Counted from the stretch's first letter, positions 8,267 to 16,419 are shown. The stretch is 43,291 bases of DNA from Viridibacillus arvi (GCF_001274945.1 NZ_LILB01000008.1:446779-490069); one strand, 5' to 3'. Numbers and translations are program-made. The notes: generated by a model not told the origin, from the letters alone.

Positions 8267-8623
8267 TTACATTAACTGATTTAATTCCAACATCATCTTT
8301 GTAACTTTATTTTTTTTATGTTGAAGTTCTTGTTCTTCTTTTAGTACAGATTCTAGTTCTTGTTCAAGGCTATTTAATAATCCTTGAATTAACTTTTCTG
8401 ACCCGCATCCATCAGTTCGCTTTAAATTGAATATTTCCTGTACATCCTTTAATGTAAATCCAATTAACTGCATTTCCTTAATTGCATGAAAATCATTAAT
8501 ATCTTTTAATGAATAATCCCTCATACCATTAATCCATTTCGGTTTCACTAAATCTAATTCCTCATAGTGGCGAATTGTATCCTTTGTCGTATTCACCTGT
8601 TTTATGAATTCACTAATTTTCAT
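8267..8623 (-). CDS. MerR-family transcriptional regulator
   Basis: A 118-residue regulator. Residues 1-70 are a MerR winged helix (MKISEFIKQVNTTKDTIRHY, then IKEMQLIGFTLKDVQEIF). Residues 80-115 are a Glu/Lys-rich dimerisation coiled coil. The single DGCG motif (two residues apart from Gly, only one Cys) does not form a full metal site like that of MerR or CueR. The start is set at the MKIS methionine because AGGGG lies 8 nt before it; the longer frame from 8671 has no SD. It probably controls itself and the downstream luciferase-like oxidoreductase. The inducer is unknown. Confidence 0.88.
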   Translation of the reverse strand: MKISEFIKQVNTTKDTIRHYEELDLVKPKWINGMRDYSLKDINDFHAIKEMQLIGFTLKDVQEIFNLKRTDGCGSEKLIQGLLNSLEQELESVLKEEQELQHKKNKVTKMMLELNQLM

Positions 8624-8702
8624 TGCTTCAGCCCCTAAAAATTTACTTGGTTGACGTGGGGTTGATCCCATATTCTATCCTTGAATAAATACGAAAGGAT
8701 GG

Positions 8703-8948
8703 ATGAAATTGGTTAGTAGTTTAATAATAATATTATATTCTATGGTATGCATCATTGGCTTGTTTGCCTTGATAATTGGGAATTTAAAACAGAACATAAC
8801 AATAAGCATTTTTAAAAAGATTTCGCTAACTTTTTTCGCAATAAGTCACTTTTTCTTTTTAGCGTTAGGCATTGCAACCTTATTTAGTACATTATCCTTC
8901 ATCTGGTTAATTGCTACTGAATTCCTCATTATCATCAAGAATACTTAA
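8703..8948 (+). CDS. Small membrane protein, unknown
   Basis: Encodes 81 residues with two or three hydrophobic segments (about 5-27, 40-64, 66-78) and few charges. AAAGGATGG precedes the ATG, with short spacing. It diverges from the merR gene with only about 80 bp between start codons. I do not recognise the family, and chance coding cannot be excluded. Confidence 0.4.
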   Translation: MKLVSSLIIILYSMVCIIGLFALIIGNLKQNITISIFKKISLTFFAISHFFFLALGIATLFSTLSFIWLIATEFLIIIKNT

Positions 8949-9104
8949 TGGTGTAGCTCTTTATGGAAAGAATAATTGTCGACATTATATAGTCACTGGA
9001 ACCATTTTAATTTTAATTCTCTTACTCTATTTTGTTGATTTGTAACTCTTTTATTTAGATTGTATTTTTCACCTACATTTCTCATTTAAATAAACTCAAA
9101 AAAA

Positions 9105-9134
9105 TCACCCTAAATCTAATTAGATTTAGGGTGA
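9105..9134 (-). terminator. Terminator of the MntP/YtaF-like gene
   Basis: A perfect palindrome with 15-bp arms beginning TCACCCTAAATCTAA is followed on the minus strand by a T-run (9098-9104). Confidence 0.88.
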
Positions 9135-9142
9135 CTTTGTAG

Positions 9143-9712
9143 TCAAATGAACATCTCAATTAACCCAATACAGATCAGCAATAATCCTGAAAGCACCGTG
9201 GAATATTTGCTAATAAAGGTATTGGTCAATAAAGAGCCAAAATGGTTACCTACTCCTATCGTAATTAGTGAAAATAAACCAATTGATATAACTGTCCATA
9301 TCGCTGAAATACCATTGGCACCGATTCCTATCCCCCCTGCAAGGCAGTTTGCAGATAGAGCCAATCCTAGCGGTATCGATTCTCTTACAGAAATAATTCG
9401 ATTCATATCTCTATCCATTGTTTCAGGATTTTTCAAAGACTCCTGATTTTTGAACCTTGTGGACAATAAAGTCCATAGCCCAATTCCACACAACAAAAAG
9501 CTCCCTATAAGGCTAGCGCTATGGGTCGAAATATATCTGGTCACCTCAGAACCCGCGATTACCGCTATATACGTTATGACCATCGCCACAAACGCAATAG
9601 TAACGTTTGAAATCATAGGGATTTTTGTTTGTTTAACCCCATAAGCTAGACCAATGCCTAAGTTGTCTAAATTAGCTGCAACCCCCATAAGTATAATGGT
9701 AACCCAATGCAT
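9143..9712 (-). CDS. MntP/YtaF-family membrane protein
   Basis: A 189-residue membrane protein with about six helices and the two-repeat architecture of the MntP (manganese efflux) / YtaF (sporulation-associated) family. The first repeat has the hallmark acidic helix NLDNLGIGLAYG (Asp16). The second repeat (LALSANCLAGGIGIG) has Asn where the family often has Asp, so one of the two presumed ion-binding acids is missing. CAAGGAGGT six bases upstream places the start at the MHWV methionine rather than the upstream in-frame ATG. No yybP-ykoY-type manganese riboswitch is recognised upstream. YtaF-like is more likely than true MntP, but transport of a metal is unproven. Confidence 0.78.
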   Translation of the reverse strand: MHWVTIILMGVAANLDNLGIGLAYGVKQTKIPMISNVTIAFVAMVITYIAVIAGSEVTRYISTHSASLIGSFLLCGIGLWTLLSTRFKNQESLKNPETMDRDMNRIISVRESIPLGLALSANCLAGGIGIGANGISAIWTVISIGLFSLITIGVGNHFGSLLTNTFISKYSTVLSGLLLICIGLIEMFI

Positions 9713-9767
9713 AATGACCTCCTTGTAACGATACACTCATTCTTTAAATCATATGCGTAAATAATTA

Positions 9768-9801
9768 AAGGGTGCATTCAAATGAATTTAAATGCACCCT
9801 T
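9768..9801. repeat. 11-bp stem-loop upstream of the DUF817 gene
   Basis: AAGGGTGCATT and AATGCACCCTT pair perfectly with a 12-nt loop that could pair further. It lies between the divergent MntP/YtaF-like and DUF817 genes, about 64 bp before the latter's start. It could be a leader hairpin or an operator. The following sequence is CTATTT, a poor T-tract. Confidence 0.55.
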
Positions 9802-9864
9802 CTATTTAAAAACATCAATACGAACCTAATCTTATGTAATTTCGTCCAAATTCAGGGTGATCTT

Positions 9865-10620
9865 ATGGAAAGATTATTAAAATTCACATACTTACAGGCA
9901 TTATCATGTATTTTCCCGGTCATTATCTTCGCCACACTTGCCTTATCAAATTTGTTGAGAATTCCCTATTTACCACGTTATGATTTTATATTAATCATTT
10001 GTCTAGCTGCACAAGTTTTTATGCTTCTTTCAAAATTAGAAACATGGGATGAATTCAAAGTCATCTGCTTGTTTCATGTCATTGGGCTTGGACTTGAATT
10101 ATTCAAAGTACATATGGGGTCTTGGTCATACCCGGAGGAGGCGTATAGTAAAATTTTTGGTGTTCCACTTTATAGTGGTTTTATGTATGCCAGTGTAGCA
10201 AGTTATATTTGTCAAAGTTGGAGGCGCTTAGATTTACATATTTACAATTGGCCAAAGCCATTTTTCGCTTACAGTATTAGCATTCTTATTTATATGAATT
10301 TTTTTACGCATCATTATATATATGATTTGCGTTGGGTCTTAAAAGCATTGTTATTAGTTATCTTTTTTCGTACAACAGTAAGATATACATTGAACGAAAA
10401 AGTCTTTAAAATGCCAATGATTATATCATTTGTCTTAATCGGTTTCTTTATCTGGATTGCTGAAAATATCGTGACGTTCTTCGGCGCATGGCAGTACCCA
10501 AATCAAGAACAAACTTGGTCCCTCGTTCCAATCGGCAAAATTAGCTCATGGTTTTTATTAGTCATCATTAGTATTATTATCGTGGCTCAATTGAAGCAAG
10601 TGAAAAGTCGAATGAAGTGA
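9865..10620 (+). CDS. DUF817 (YoaT-like) integral membrane protein
   Basis: A 251-residue protein with about eight hydrophobic helices. It resembles the DUF817/YoaT family: QALSCIFPVIIF at the N-terminus, ELFKVHMGSWSYPEEAYSKI, GVPLYSGFMYASVASYICQ, and the end repeat FFGAWQYPNQ. The two GSWSYP/GAWQYP-like motifs suggest an internal duplication. AGGGTGAT before the ATG at 9865 sets the start; the longer frame from 9772 would run through the upstream hairpin. The function of the family is not known to me, and nothing nearby suggests one. Confidence 0.85.
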   Translation: MERLLKFTYLQALSCIFPVIIFATLALSNLLRIPYLPRYDFILIICLAAQVFMLLSKLETWDEFKVICLFHVIGLGLELFKVHMGSWSYPEEAYSKIFGVPLYSGFMYASVASYICQSWRRLDLHIYNWPKPFFAYSISILIYMNFFTHHYIYDLRWVLKALLLVIFFRTTVRYTLNEKVFKMPMIISFVLIGFFIWIAENIVTFFGAWQYPNQEQTWSLVPIGKISSWFLLVIISIIIVAQLKQVKSRMK

Positions 10621-10651
10621 ATAAGTTGTAGTACCATTTTGGAACCTACGA

Positions 10652-10685
10652 AAAAAAGCACTAACTAAGTTTCCTTAGTTAGTGC
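10652..10685 (-). terminator. Terminator of the sugar-acid operon
   Basis: GCACTAACTAAG and CTTAGTTAGTGC pair over 12 bp around TTTC. On the minus strand it is followed by a 7-T run (10651-10657). It ends the operon whose last gene stops at 10738. Confidence 0.88.
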
Positions 10686-10737
10686 CTTGGATAAACATTA
10701 TTTCATCAATAGAATATCGATATTTTAAAACCTTTTA

Positions 10738-12057
10738 TTATATGAACATATTTATAAGAAGTACACCAGCTAGTCCAACAAGAGAAATGATGGTTACCAT
10801 AACAGACCAGGTCTTAATTGTTTGACCGATTGAAAGATTGAAGTACTCTTTATATATCCAGAAACCTGCATCATTAACGTGAGAGAAAGTTATACTTCCT
10901 GCACCAGCAGCTAAAGCCATTAACTCTGGACTTATACCTGCAGCTGATACAAGAGGTGCCGCGATACCAGCAGCAGTCATACCTGCCACTGTTGCAGAAC
11001 CAACCGCAACTCTTAAAAGAGCTGCAATTAACCAAGTAAGTAATAATGGTGAAAGGGTTGAGCCTGCCATAATATCTGAAATATATTGATCAATATGACT
11101 ATCAATCAGTACTTGCTTGAATGCACCACCAGCACCGATAATTAATAGAATCATCGCAATACCACTAACAGATTCTGAAACAGAATTCATAATCTCTGGC
11201 ATCTTTTTACCACGACTAATCCCAAAGGTAAAGATAGCAATAATAACCGAGATTAAAAGAGCAACACTTGGATTACCTATGAAATTAGTAGCTGGCATGA
11301 TCGGTGAATCAGGCAAGAAGATCTCAACAAATGCCTTCGTTGCAATTAGAATAACAGGGATAATAGCTGTAAAAATACTAGTGCCAAACCCTGGCATTTC
11401 ATGCTCTTCAAAATGTTTTGGATTAAATAGTTCTTTAGGAATCGTTGTTTCTAAGCTTTCTTTCTTAAATAACTTCGTAAATACCGGCCCTGCTAAAATA
11501 ATTGCAGGAATAGCAATAATGATACCATATATCAACATCTTACCAATGTTCGCACCAAACACGTCAGCAATTGCTGTTGGTCCTGGGTGAGGTGGAACAA
11601 AGCCATGCATCGTAATAAGAGCAGCAATAACCGGCATACCGATATAAAGAACAGGTACCCCTGCTGCGGCCGCGATTGTAAAGACTAAAGGAATTAATAC
11701 AACAACGCCTGTTTCAAAGAAAAGAGCAATCCCTACAATTGACGCCGTAAGCACAGCAGCTAATTGCACTCGCTTTTCCCCAAAAACTTTGATGAGTGTC
11801 ATCGCTATACGTTGAGCACCACCAGAATCCGTCATTAACTTACCAAGAATTCCTCCAAAAATAATGACCATTGCAAGGTGACCTAGGGTTGAACCTAAAC
11901 CATTCTCAATCGATGTCATAGCATCGATTGGCGACATACCTTCAAGAATACCTACTAGTAGCGAAACAATAATTAATGATATGAAAGCGTTTAACTTAAA
12001 TACCACCATTAATAATAGTAATAGGGCAACCCCTACACATATAGAAACTATTGGCAT
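10738..12057 (-). CDS. GntP-family gluconate/sugar-acid:H+ permease
   Basis: A 439-residue polytopic inner-membrane permease of the GntP family, which imports gluconate and related aldonic acids. Family features include GLGSTLGHLAMVIIFGGILGKLMTDS (split here for reading as GLGSTLGHLAM and IIFGGILGKLM), the HGFVPPHPGPTA motif and ISFSHVNDAGFW-like SITFSHVNDAGFW near the C-terminus. The length fits the family. AGAGGA before the ATG at 12057 sets the start; the upstream in-frame ATG at 12093 lies inside a hairpin arm. It is the last gene of the operon and presumably imports the acid that the upstream enzymes process. Which acid is unknown. Confidence 0.92.
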   Translation of the reverse strand: MPIVSICVGVALLLLLMVVFKLNAFISLIIVSLLVGILEGMSPIDAMTSIENGLGSTLGHLAMVIIFGGILGKLMTDSGGAQRIAMTLIKVFGEKRVQLAAVLTASIVGIALFFETGVVVLIPLVFTIAAAAGVPVLYIGMPVIAALITMHGFVPPHPGPTAIADVFGANIGKMLIYGIIIAIPAIILAGPVFTKLFKKESLETTIPKELFNPKHFEEHEMPGFGTSIFTAIIPVILIATKAFVEIFLPDSPIMPATNFIGNPSVALLISVIIAIFTFGISRGKKMPEIMNSVSESVSGIAMILLIIGAGGAFKQVLIDSHIDQYISDIMAGSTLSPLLLTWLIAALLRVAVGSATVAGMTAAGIAAPLVSAAGISPELMALAAGAGSITFSHVNDAGFWIYKEYFNLSIGQTIKTWSVMVTIISLVGLAGVLLINMFI

Positions 12058-12082
12058 AGCAATCCTCTTCTCATAAAAGTTG

Positions 12083-12119
12083 CGGAATGCCAATCTAGCG
12101 ATAACTTCTTGGCATTCCG
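12083..12119 (-). promoter_or_regulatory. Intra-operon stem-loop before gntP-like gene
   Basis: An 11-bp perfect stem (CGGAATGCCAA with its complement) and 15-nt loop sit between the aldolase and the permease, 25 bp before the permease start. On the coding strand no T-run follows. It could stabilise or process the mRNA, or hide the permease ribosome binding site region, and so set permease expression apart from the enzymes. Confidence 0.6.
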
Positions 12120-12206
12120 ATTTATTTTTTTAATATAAATCTTTATTATAAGGCTGAATAGCATCGATATTTTTTTACTTAAAATATAATATAAAAATCA
12201 AGATTA

Positions 12207-13055
12207 TTAGGCTTTAGCTGCAAATAATAATCGTACAAATTTAGTCATCACAGGTTCCATAGCTTCTTGCATACTTGCCATAATTACTGATAAATGAGCA
12301 GCTTTATTTTGATCTTGTTCAAAAGCTTTTTGTAAATAAGATGTTGCAGCTAGTGATACTTCAGTATTTACATTGATTTTGCAAATTCCTTTGGCTATAG
12401 TTTGCTTAATGATTTCGTCCGGTGTACCTGATGCGCCGTGAAGGACAAGTGGTATGCCAACTAGTTCACGAATTTCATCTAACAAGTCCAAATTAATATT
12501 TGGCTCTCCTGTATACATACCATGAACGGTTCCAATTGAAGCAGCTAGAAAATCAACACCTGTTTCCTCCACAAACGTTTTTGCAGACTGCGGATCTGTT
12601 AAAGTGCCATCTCCTTCTTCTTCATCTGAAAAGGCACCACGGGCAACTGAACCGATTTCAGCTTCTACACTGACACCCGCCATATGAGCAATCTCCGTAA
12701 TTTCTTTTGTCAATCTCATATTTTCCTCAAGATCGAACTTTGAACCATCAAACATAACCGAAGTAAAGCCACATCGAATTGCTCGAATAATAGATTGCTT
12801 TTCATAAGCATGATCTAAGTGAAGTGAAACCGGAACAGAAGCTTTCTCCGCAAGTACTCTAACTAATGCTGCAAAACCTTCCACATCCACCGTATCAAAA
12901 TAACGCTCTCCTAAAGCAATTATTACTGGATGGTTTTCTTTTTCAGCAACTCGAACTGCAGCCTGTGCAGTTTCAAGATTATATACATTAAATGCTGCTA
13001 CAGCATATTTGCCTTTTTGTCCTGCAATCAGCATATCTTTTGTATTTACTAGCAT
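12207..13055 (-). CDS. Class II (zinc) aldolase, FbaA/GatY/IolJ type
   Basis: A 282-residue metal-dependent aldolase that cleaves a phosphorylated ketose or keto-acid to give dihydroxyacetone phosphate. All core motifs are present: LHLDHA (Asp81 catalytic, His82 zinc), MFDGS (101-105), VEAEIG (130-135), GTVHGMY (His178 zinc), VLHGASG (His206 zinc) and INVNTE (227-232). The length is that of GatY/KbaY/IolJ rather than long FbaA. In this operon it follows a DUF1537 kinase, so its substrate is probably the kinase product rather than fructose or tagatose bisphosphate. IolJ, which cleaves a keto-gluconate phosphate, is the closest known precedent. AAAGG about 11 nt upstream is a modest SD. Confidence 0.92.
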   Translation of the reverse strand: MLVNTKDMLIAGQKGKYAVAAFNVYNLETAQAAVRVAEKENHPVIIALGERYFDTVDVEGFAALVRVLAEKASVPVSLHLDHAYEKQSIIRAIRCGFTSVMFDGSKFDLEENMRLTKEITEIAHMAGVSVEAEIGSVARGAFSDEEEGDGTLTDPQSAKTFVEETGVDFLAASIGTVHGMYTGEPNINLDLLDEIRELVGIPLVLHGASGTPDEIIKQTIAKGICKINVNTEVSLAATSYLQKAFEQDQNKAAHLSVIMASMQEAMEPVMTKFVRLLFAAKA

Positions 13056-13076
13056 GTCTACTCAACCTTTCTTACT

Positions 13077-14513
13077 TTACTGATGTAATAACTCTGCTAC
13101 TTCTTTTAAGGTTGTTTTTGTTCCCACATTCCCAGGGAAAATAACATAAGCCATGCCAGGGAATTTGCTTTCACTACCTGTTAGCCAAACTGGAATCCCA
13201 GGTTTAATCTGTCCTGCTACAAGTGCACGCTTAACGCTAAGTCCATTTGTTCCGATATCACTTGAAGTAATACCACCTTTAGCGATAATAAAGCTCGGGC
13301 GTACTTCAAGACGTTTAACGATGCTTGTCACAGCGTTTGAAATCTTCACTGACAACATTAATTCTTCTTCTTTTTTACCTTCACCAAGGTCAAGACGTTC
13401 ACGCTTCGTATATACTGCGACTGTTTGCCCTTCGCTAATTAGCTTTCCACTAAGCGCTATAATACGCTCAATTTCTGCTTCAAATTGCTCTTGGTGTAAT
13501 ACAAGGTGTACATCAAATTCGATAAATTCAATAAAATCGCATTCTTTTAGCACTTCAAATTGCTCTGTTGTTTTCTTCACATGAGAGCCAATCATAATTA
13601 GACCACCATTTTTAGAATGGTTTTTCATCAATTCTTCTTTAGTCAAAAGATCTCTATCACTCACGCCACCGATTACTTTAGTTAAAGCGGCAGCACTGCG
13701 GAACATGAACAATTTTCCTGCATTCATCGCTCGAATTAATGCAATAACTACTACTTTCACATCAACGTAATCAACAGCATTTACAACGACCTTATTAAAA
13801 TCATTGACTGCCATCAACTGATTAACTAAACCGTCAATATCAAGATTGCGAATACTCTCTAATGATAGATAAGTAGCATCAGAGGCTTTAAATTGGCCAT
13901 TTGACTTCTCTTCTGCCCACTCACCTAGATGTGAAGATTTGTAACCGAATGTACGGTCTTTGGCAAATTCAGTTTCGCCCGCAGGTATTAGTTCATTGTC
14001 ATACTGTACATAATGAATATTATTAATCGTGAAGCGACCACCTTCTTTAAAGAAAGGCATAATTACTTCACCATCAAATTTCATTTCAGATTGAGATTCA
14101 ACTGTATTTTTTAATACTTCAGTTTCAAGAGGATAATGACCACGTAATGTAGAGTCCCCACGACTGATAATGATGAATTCTTTATTTTGTTTTTGTGCTG
14201 TACGTTCAATAACAGTAGCGATATCCTTATGTGCTTGTTCAGTTTCAGCTTCTGTAAAGCCTCGTGAATTAGTTAAGATAAAGAACATTGTATTATCTTC
14301 AGCAAAACCTGCTTCAATACTTTCTGCTGACCAGTCAGTGTAGACAGAAATACCGTGTACCGTTTGAACACCTGTTGGGTCGTCATCTAGTACGATAATC
14401 TTTTTATTGAATGCCTTTAGTTCTTTTGCAAGTAAATCATTGACGATTCTTTCTTCAGGCATTGCAGGTAGGTTAGAGAAAGTTTCTTTTACGTTTAAAT
14501 TAGTCATTCTCAC
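13077..14513 (-). CDS. DUF1537 four-carbon acid-sugar kinase (OtnK-like)
   Basis: A 478-residue kinase of the DUF1537 family (OtnK/DtnK/OiaK type), which phosphorylates keto sugar acids with ATP. The N-terminal sugar-acid domain has DDDPTGVQT (43-51) and SRGDSTLRGHYPLE. The C-terminal nucleotide-binding domain has KGGITSSDIG and the glycine-rich PGNVGTK end. A GTG start with GAGG five bases upstream is preferred; the ATG two codons later is the alternative. The gene overlaps the upstream dehydrogenase by 14 bp, so translation is coupled. The usual OtnC (class II aldolase/adducin decarboxylase) and OtnI isomerase partners are absent, so the classical tetronate route is not simply copied here. 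Confidence 0.92.
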   Translation of the reverse strand: MRMTNLNVKETFSNLPAMPEERIVNDLLAKELKAFNKKIIVLDDDPTGVQTVHGISVYTDWSAESIEAGFAEDNTMFFILTNSRGFTEAETEQAHKDIATVIERTAQKQNKEFIIISRGDSTLRGHYPLETEVLKNTVESQSEMKFDGEVIMPFFKEGGRFTINNIHYVQYDNELIPAGETEFAKDRTFGYKSSHLGEWAEEKSNGQFKASDATYLSLESIRNLDIDGLVNQLMAVNDFNKVVVNAVDYVDVKVVVIALIRAMNAGKLFMFRSAAALTKVIGGVSDRDLLTKEELMKNHSKNGGLIMIGSHVKKTTEQFEVLKECDFIEFIEFDVHLVLHQEQFEAEIERIIALSGKLISEGQTVAVYTKRERLDLGEGKKEEELMLSVKISNAVTSIVKRLEVRPSFIIAKGGITSSDIGTNGLSVKRALVAGQIKPGIPVWLTGSESKFPGMAYVIFPGNVGTKTTLKEVAELLHQ

Positions 14514-15405
14514 TTAAACCTCTTCTCACTTCAACATTTGCCAGTTTTTCGTAATATTGTACTATACCGCCGTGATCATCATTTTCTTTGCCATTGGCTT
14601 TAAGCGCATGGAAGATTTCAAGCAAATGGCTTGAAAGTGGTAATGGCACATCTAAATCATGAGCTGCTCCCATTACATTTGTTATATCTTTTAAGTTGAT
14701 TGAAATTTTCCCACCTGCTACAAAATTACGATCCAAGATAAGCGGTACTTTTGCATCCAGTACTGCGCTTCCAGCCAAACCGCCACGAATTGCTTGATAC
14801 ATTTTCTCTACGTCTATACCTGCTTTTGCAGCAAGAACAAGCGCTTCAGACATAGCCGCAATGTTTAAATTCACAATAATTTGGTTTGCTAATTTTGCTG
14901 TTACACCGCTACCGTTTTTACCGACTAAGGTAATTTCCTTACCAACAGTTTGAAGTACATCTTTGACAGATTCGAAAACGCTTTCTTCTCCTCCGACCAT
15001 AATCGCTAATGTACCATCGATTGCTTTTGGTTCTCCACCACTTACAGGTGCATCTAGCATTCCTACACCTTGTTTTGCCGCTTCTGTTGCAATTTCAACA
15101 GTAGTGCCTGGAGTGATAGAACTCATATCAATAATGACAGTTCCTTTTTTAGCTGTTCTCAAAATACCAGTTTCACCTAGTACCGTGTCCTTCACGTGTT
15201 GAGAGGCAGGTAACATTGTAATAATGACATCACAGGTTTCGCCCATTTCTATTGCTGTTCCAGCTGTTGCTCCTGCTTCTACAAGTGCTTCTACAGCTTG
15301 TGTATTAATATCAAAAACCGTTAGTTCGTAACCGGCTTTAAGTAAATTTAATGCCATGGGTTTTCCCATAATGCCTAATCCTATAAATCCAACTTTTTTA
15401 GTCAT
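14500..15405 (-). CDS. 3-hydroxyisobutyrate dehydrogenase-family oxidoreductase (GarR/LtnD-like)
   Basis: A 301-residue NAD(P)-dependent dehydrogenase. The Rossmann motif GLGIMGKPMALNLLKAG lies at 9-25, the substrate loop DAPVSGG at 118-124, and the catalytic helix KLANQIIVNLNIAAMSEAL carries Lys171 and Asn174. This last block is very close to that of tartronate semialdehyde reductase GarR/GlxR. LtnD, which oxidises tetronates at C2 in DUF1537 pathways, belongs to the same superfamily, so either reducing a C3 semialdehyde or oxidising the incoming acid is possible. AAGGAGC nine bases before the ATG sets the start. It is the first gene of the operon, divergent from the GntR regulator. Confidence 0.9.
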   Translation of the reverse strand: MTKKVGFIGLGIMGKPMALNLLKAGYELTVFDINTQAVEALVEAGATAGTAIEMGETCDVIITMLPASQHVKDTVLGETGILRTAKKGTVIIDMSSITPGTTVEIATEAAKQGVGMLDAPVSGGEPKAIDGTLAIMVGGEESVFESVKDVLQTVGKEITLVGKNGSGVTAKLANQIIVNLNIAAMSEALVLAAKAGIDVEKMYQAIRGGLAGSAVLDAKVPLILDRNFVAGGKISINLKDITNVMGAAHDLDVPLPLSSHLLEIFHALKANGKENDDHGGIVQYYEKLANVEVRRGLSEND

Positions 15406-15537
15406 TTAAATTAGCTCCTTCTGCTGTAATCACACTTAAGGCGATTCATTTGTTAACTAAAATTTCTTTATCCTAGGTTTAAACCCTGTTCTAAAATATA
15501 GAACTTTTCAGTTCACAGAGCCAATAGCTTTTCATTA

Positions 15538-15551
15538 AAAAAGCGTTTTCA
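15538..15551. promoter_or_regulatory. cre-like site (CcpA), sugar-acid operon
   Basis: AAAAAGCGTTTTCA matches the cre consensus TGWAANCGNTNWCA at 12 of 14 positions (first two differ). It lies about 135 bp upstream of the dehydrogenase start and next to the putative GntR operators, which suggests carbon catabolite control. Confidence 0.55.
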
Positions 15552-15566
15552 TAACCTTAGGAAACA

Positions 15567-15618
15567 TTGTACACATTTTAAATTATTTTGTATACATTTT
15601 TTATGAAAGTGCATACAA
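15567..15618. promoter_or_regulatory. Three phased GntR/FCD operator sites
   Basis: TTGTACACA (15567-15575), TTGTATACA (15588-15596) and TGCATACAA (15610-15618, reverse TTGTATGCA) are variants of one palindromic word typical of FadR/FCD-type GntR operators. Centres are 21 and 22 bp apart, about two helical turns. They lie between the divergent gntR-like gene and the sugar-acid operon. The GntR protein encoded at 15695 is the obvious candidate ligand. Confidence 0.65.
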
Positions 15619-15646
15619 AAATACTACTTTCAAATTACAAAGCTTA

Positions 15647-15667
15647 TACTTATACTTTATATAAGTA
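15647..15667. repeat. Perfect 8-bp inverted repeat before gntR-like gene
   Basis: TACTTATA-N5-TATAAGTA lies 28 bp upstream of the regulator start, overlapping its likely -10 region. It is an alternative or additional operator. Confidence 0.45.
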
Positions 15668-15694
15668 CAAATTAGATTCCAGGAGACGATTTTA

Positions 15695-16312
15695 TTGGTA
15701 AAAAAGGAGACTATTCCTGCATATACTCATGCATATGAATATATTCGAGATCAAATATTGAATGGTGAATTAGAACGCGGAACGAAGCTTACTGAAGAAA
15801 GGCTAGCAGAGGAAATAGGTATTAGTCGGACACCCGTGCGCGAAGCAATACGTAAGCTAGAGCAAGAAGGGCTAATTCAAAATAAGCGCGTTGTAAACCC
15901 AAGTGATATGGATCTTCGTCATATTTTTCAAGTACGTATATTATTGGAAGGATTTGCTGCGCGATATTGCGCCAGCTATATGACTGAAGAAGCACTTGAA
16001 AAACTTAAATCTTGTGTAGAAATTGGCCGCACAGGAACTACAGAAGAAGTTATGACAGCAAACTATGAATTTCACCAAATCATCGTAGGCGCAACGAACA
16101 ATCCAATGATGATTGATATCATTGACCGCATGCAGTCCATCATTTACCTTTTCCGCAAAACAGTTGTCTATCATAAACGACCTCTTTTAATAGAAGAGCA
16201 TAACGACATCTATCTCGCTATCCTTCAACATAACGGTGATGAAGCAGAGCGTTTAATGAAAGATCACATTCAAAAAGATTTAGAATTTTGTTTGAATCGT
16301 ATGAGAATGTAG
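15695..16312 (+). CDS. GntR-family regulator, FadR/FCD subfamily
   Basis: A 205-residue regulator. Residues 9-70 are the winged helix (KLTEERLAEEIGISRTPVRE then AIRKLEQEGLI). Residues 75-205 are an FCD ligand domain with RILLEGFAARY, the metal/ligand His in YEFHQIIVGATNN, and the final His-containing MKDHIQKDL helix. The start is TTG with AGGAGA about 8-9 nt upstream; no ATG fits. It diverges from the sugar-acid operon and probably represses it until a sugar acid or its intermediate binds. Confidence 0.92.
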   Translation: MVKKETIPAYTHAYEYIRDQILNGELERGTKLTEERLAEEIGISRTPVREAIRKLEQEGLIQNKRVVNPSDMDLRHIFQVRILLEGFAARYCASYMTEEALEKLKSCVEIGRTGTTEEVMTANYEFHQIIVGATNNPMMIDIIDRMQSIIYLFRKTVVYHKRPLLIEEHNDIYLAILQHNGDEAERLMKDHIQKDLEFCLNRMRM

Positions 16313-16375
16313 TTAAGCAATCTGTCGCACTTCAGTAAATAAATACGCGTATTCAATAAGTGTTTAGTACAAACT

Positions 16376-16419
16376 AAAAAGGATATGGAGCTCTTTAAAA
16401 AAGAGTCTATATCCTTTTT
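16376..16419. terminator. Bidirectional terminator, gntR-like / ABC operon
   Basis: A long stem (AAAAAGGATATGGA with complement, one G-U pair, extended by CTCTTT/AAAGAG) ends in T-runs on both strands between two convergent transcription units. Confidence 0.9.

Noticed and set aside
7167-8671. Metal-responsive MerR with a heavy-metal target
   Set aside because: The metal-binding cysteines are incomplete and the neighbour is a luciferase-like oxidoreductase, not a metal pump.
11117-11590. 157-codon frame antisense to the GntP permease
   Set aside because: Reverse-complement shadow of hydrophobic codons, no SD.
14977-14990. cre-like sequence CGAAAACGCTTTCT
   Set aside because: Lies inside the dehydrogenase coding sequence, has two mismatches at the ends, and is explained by codons.
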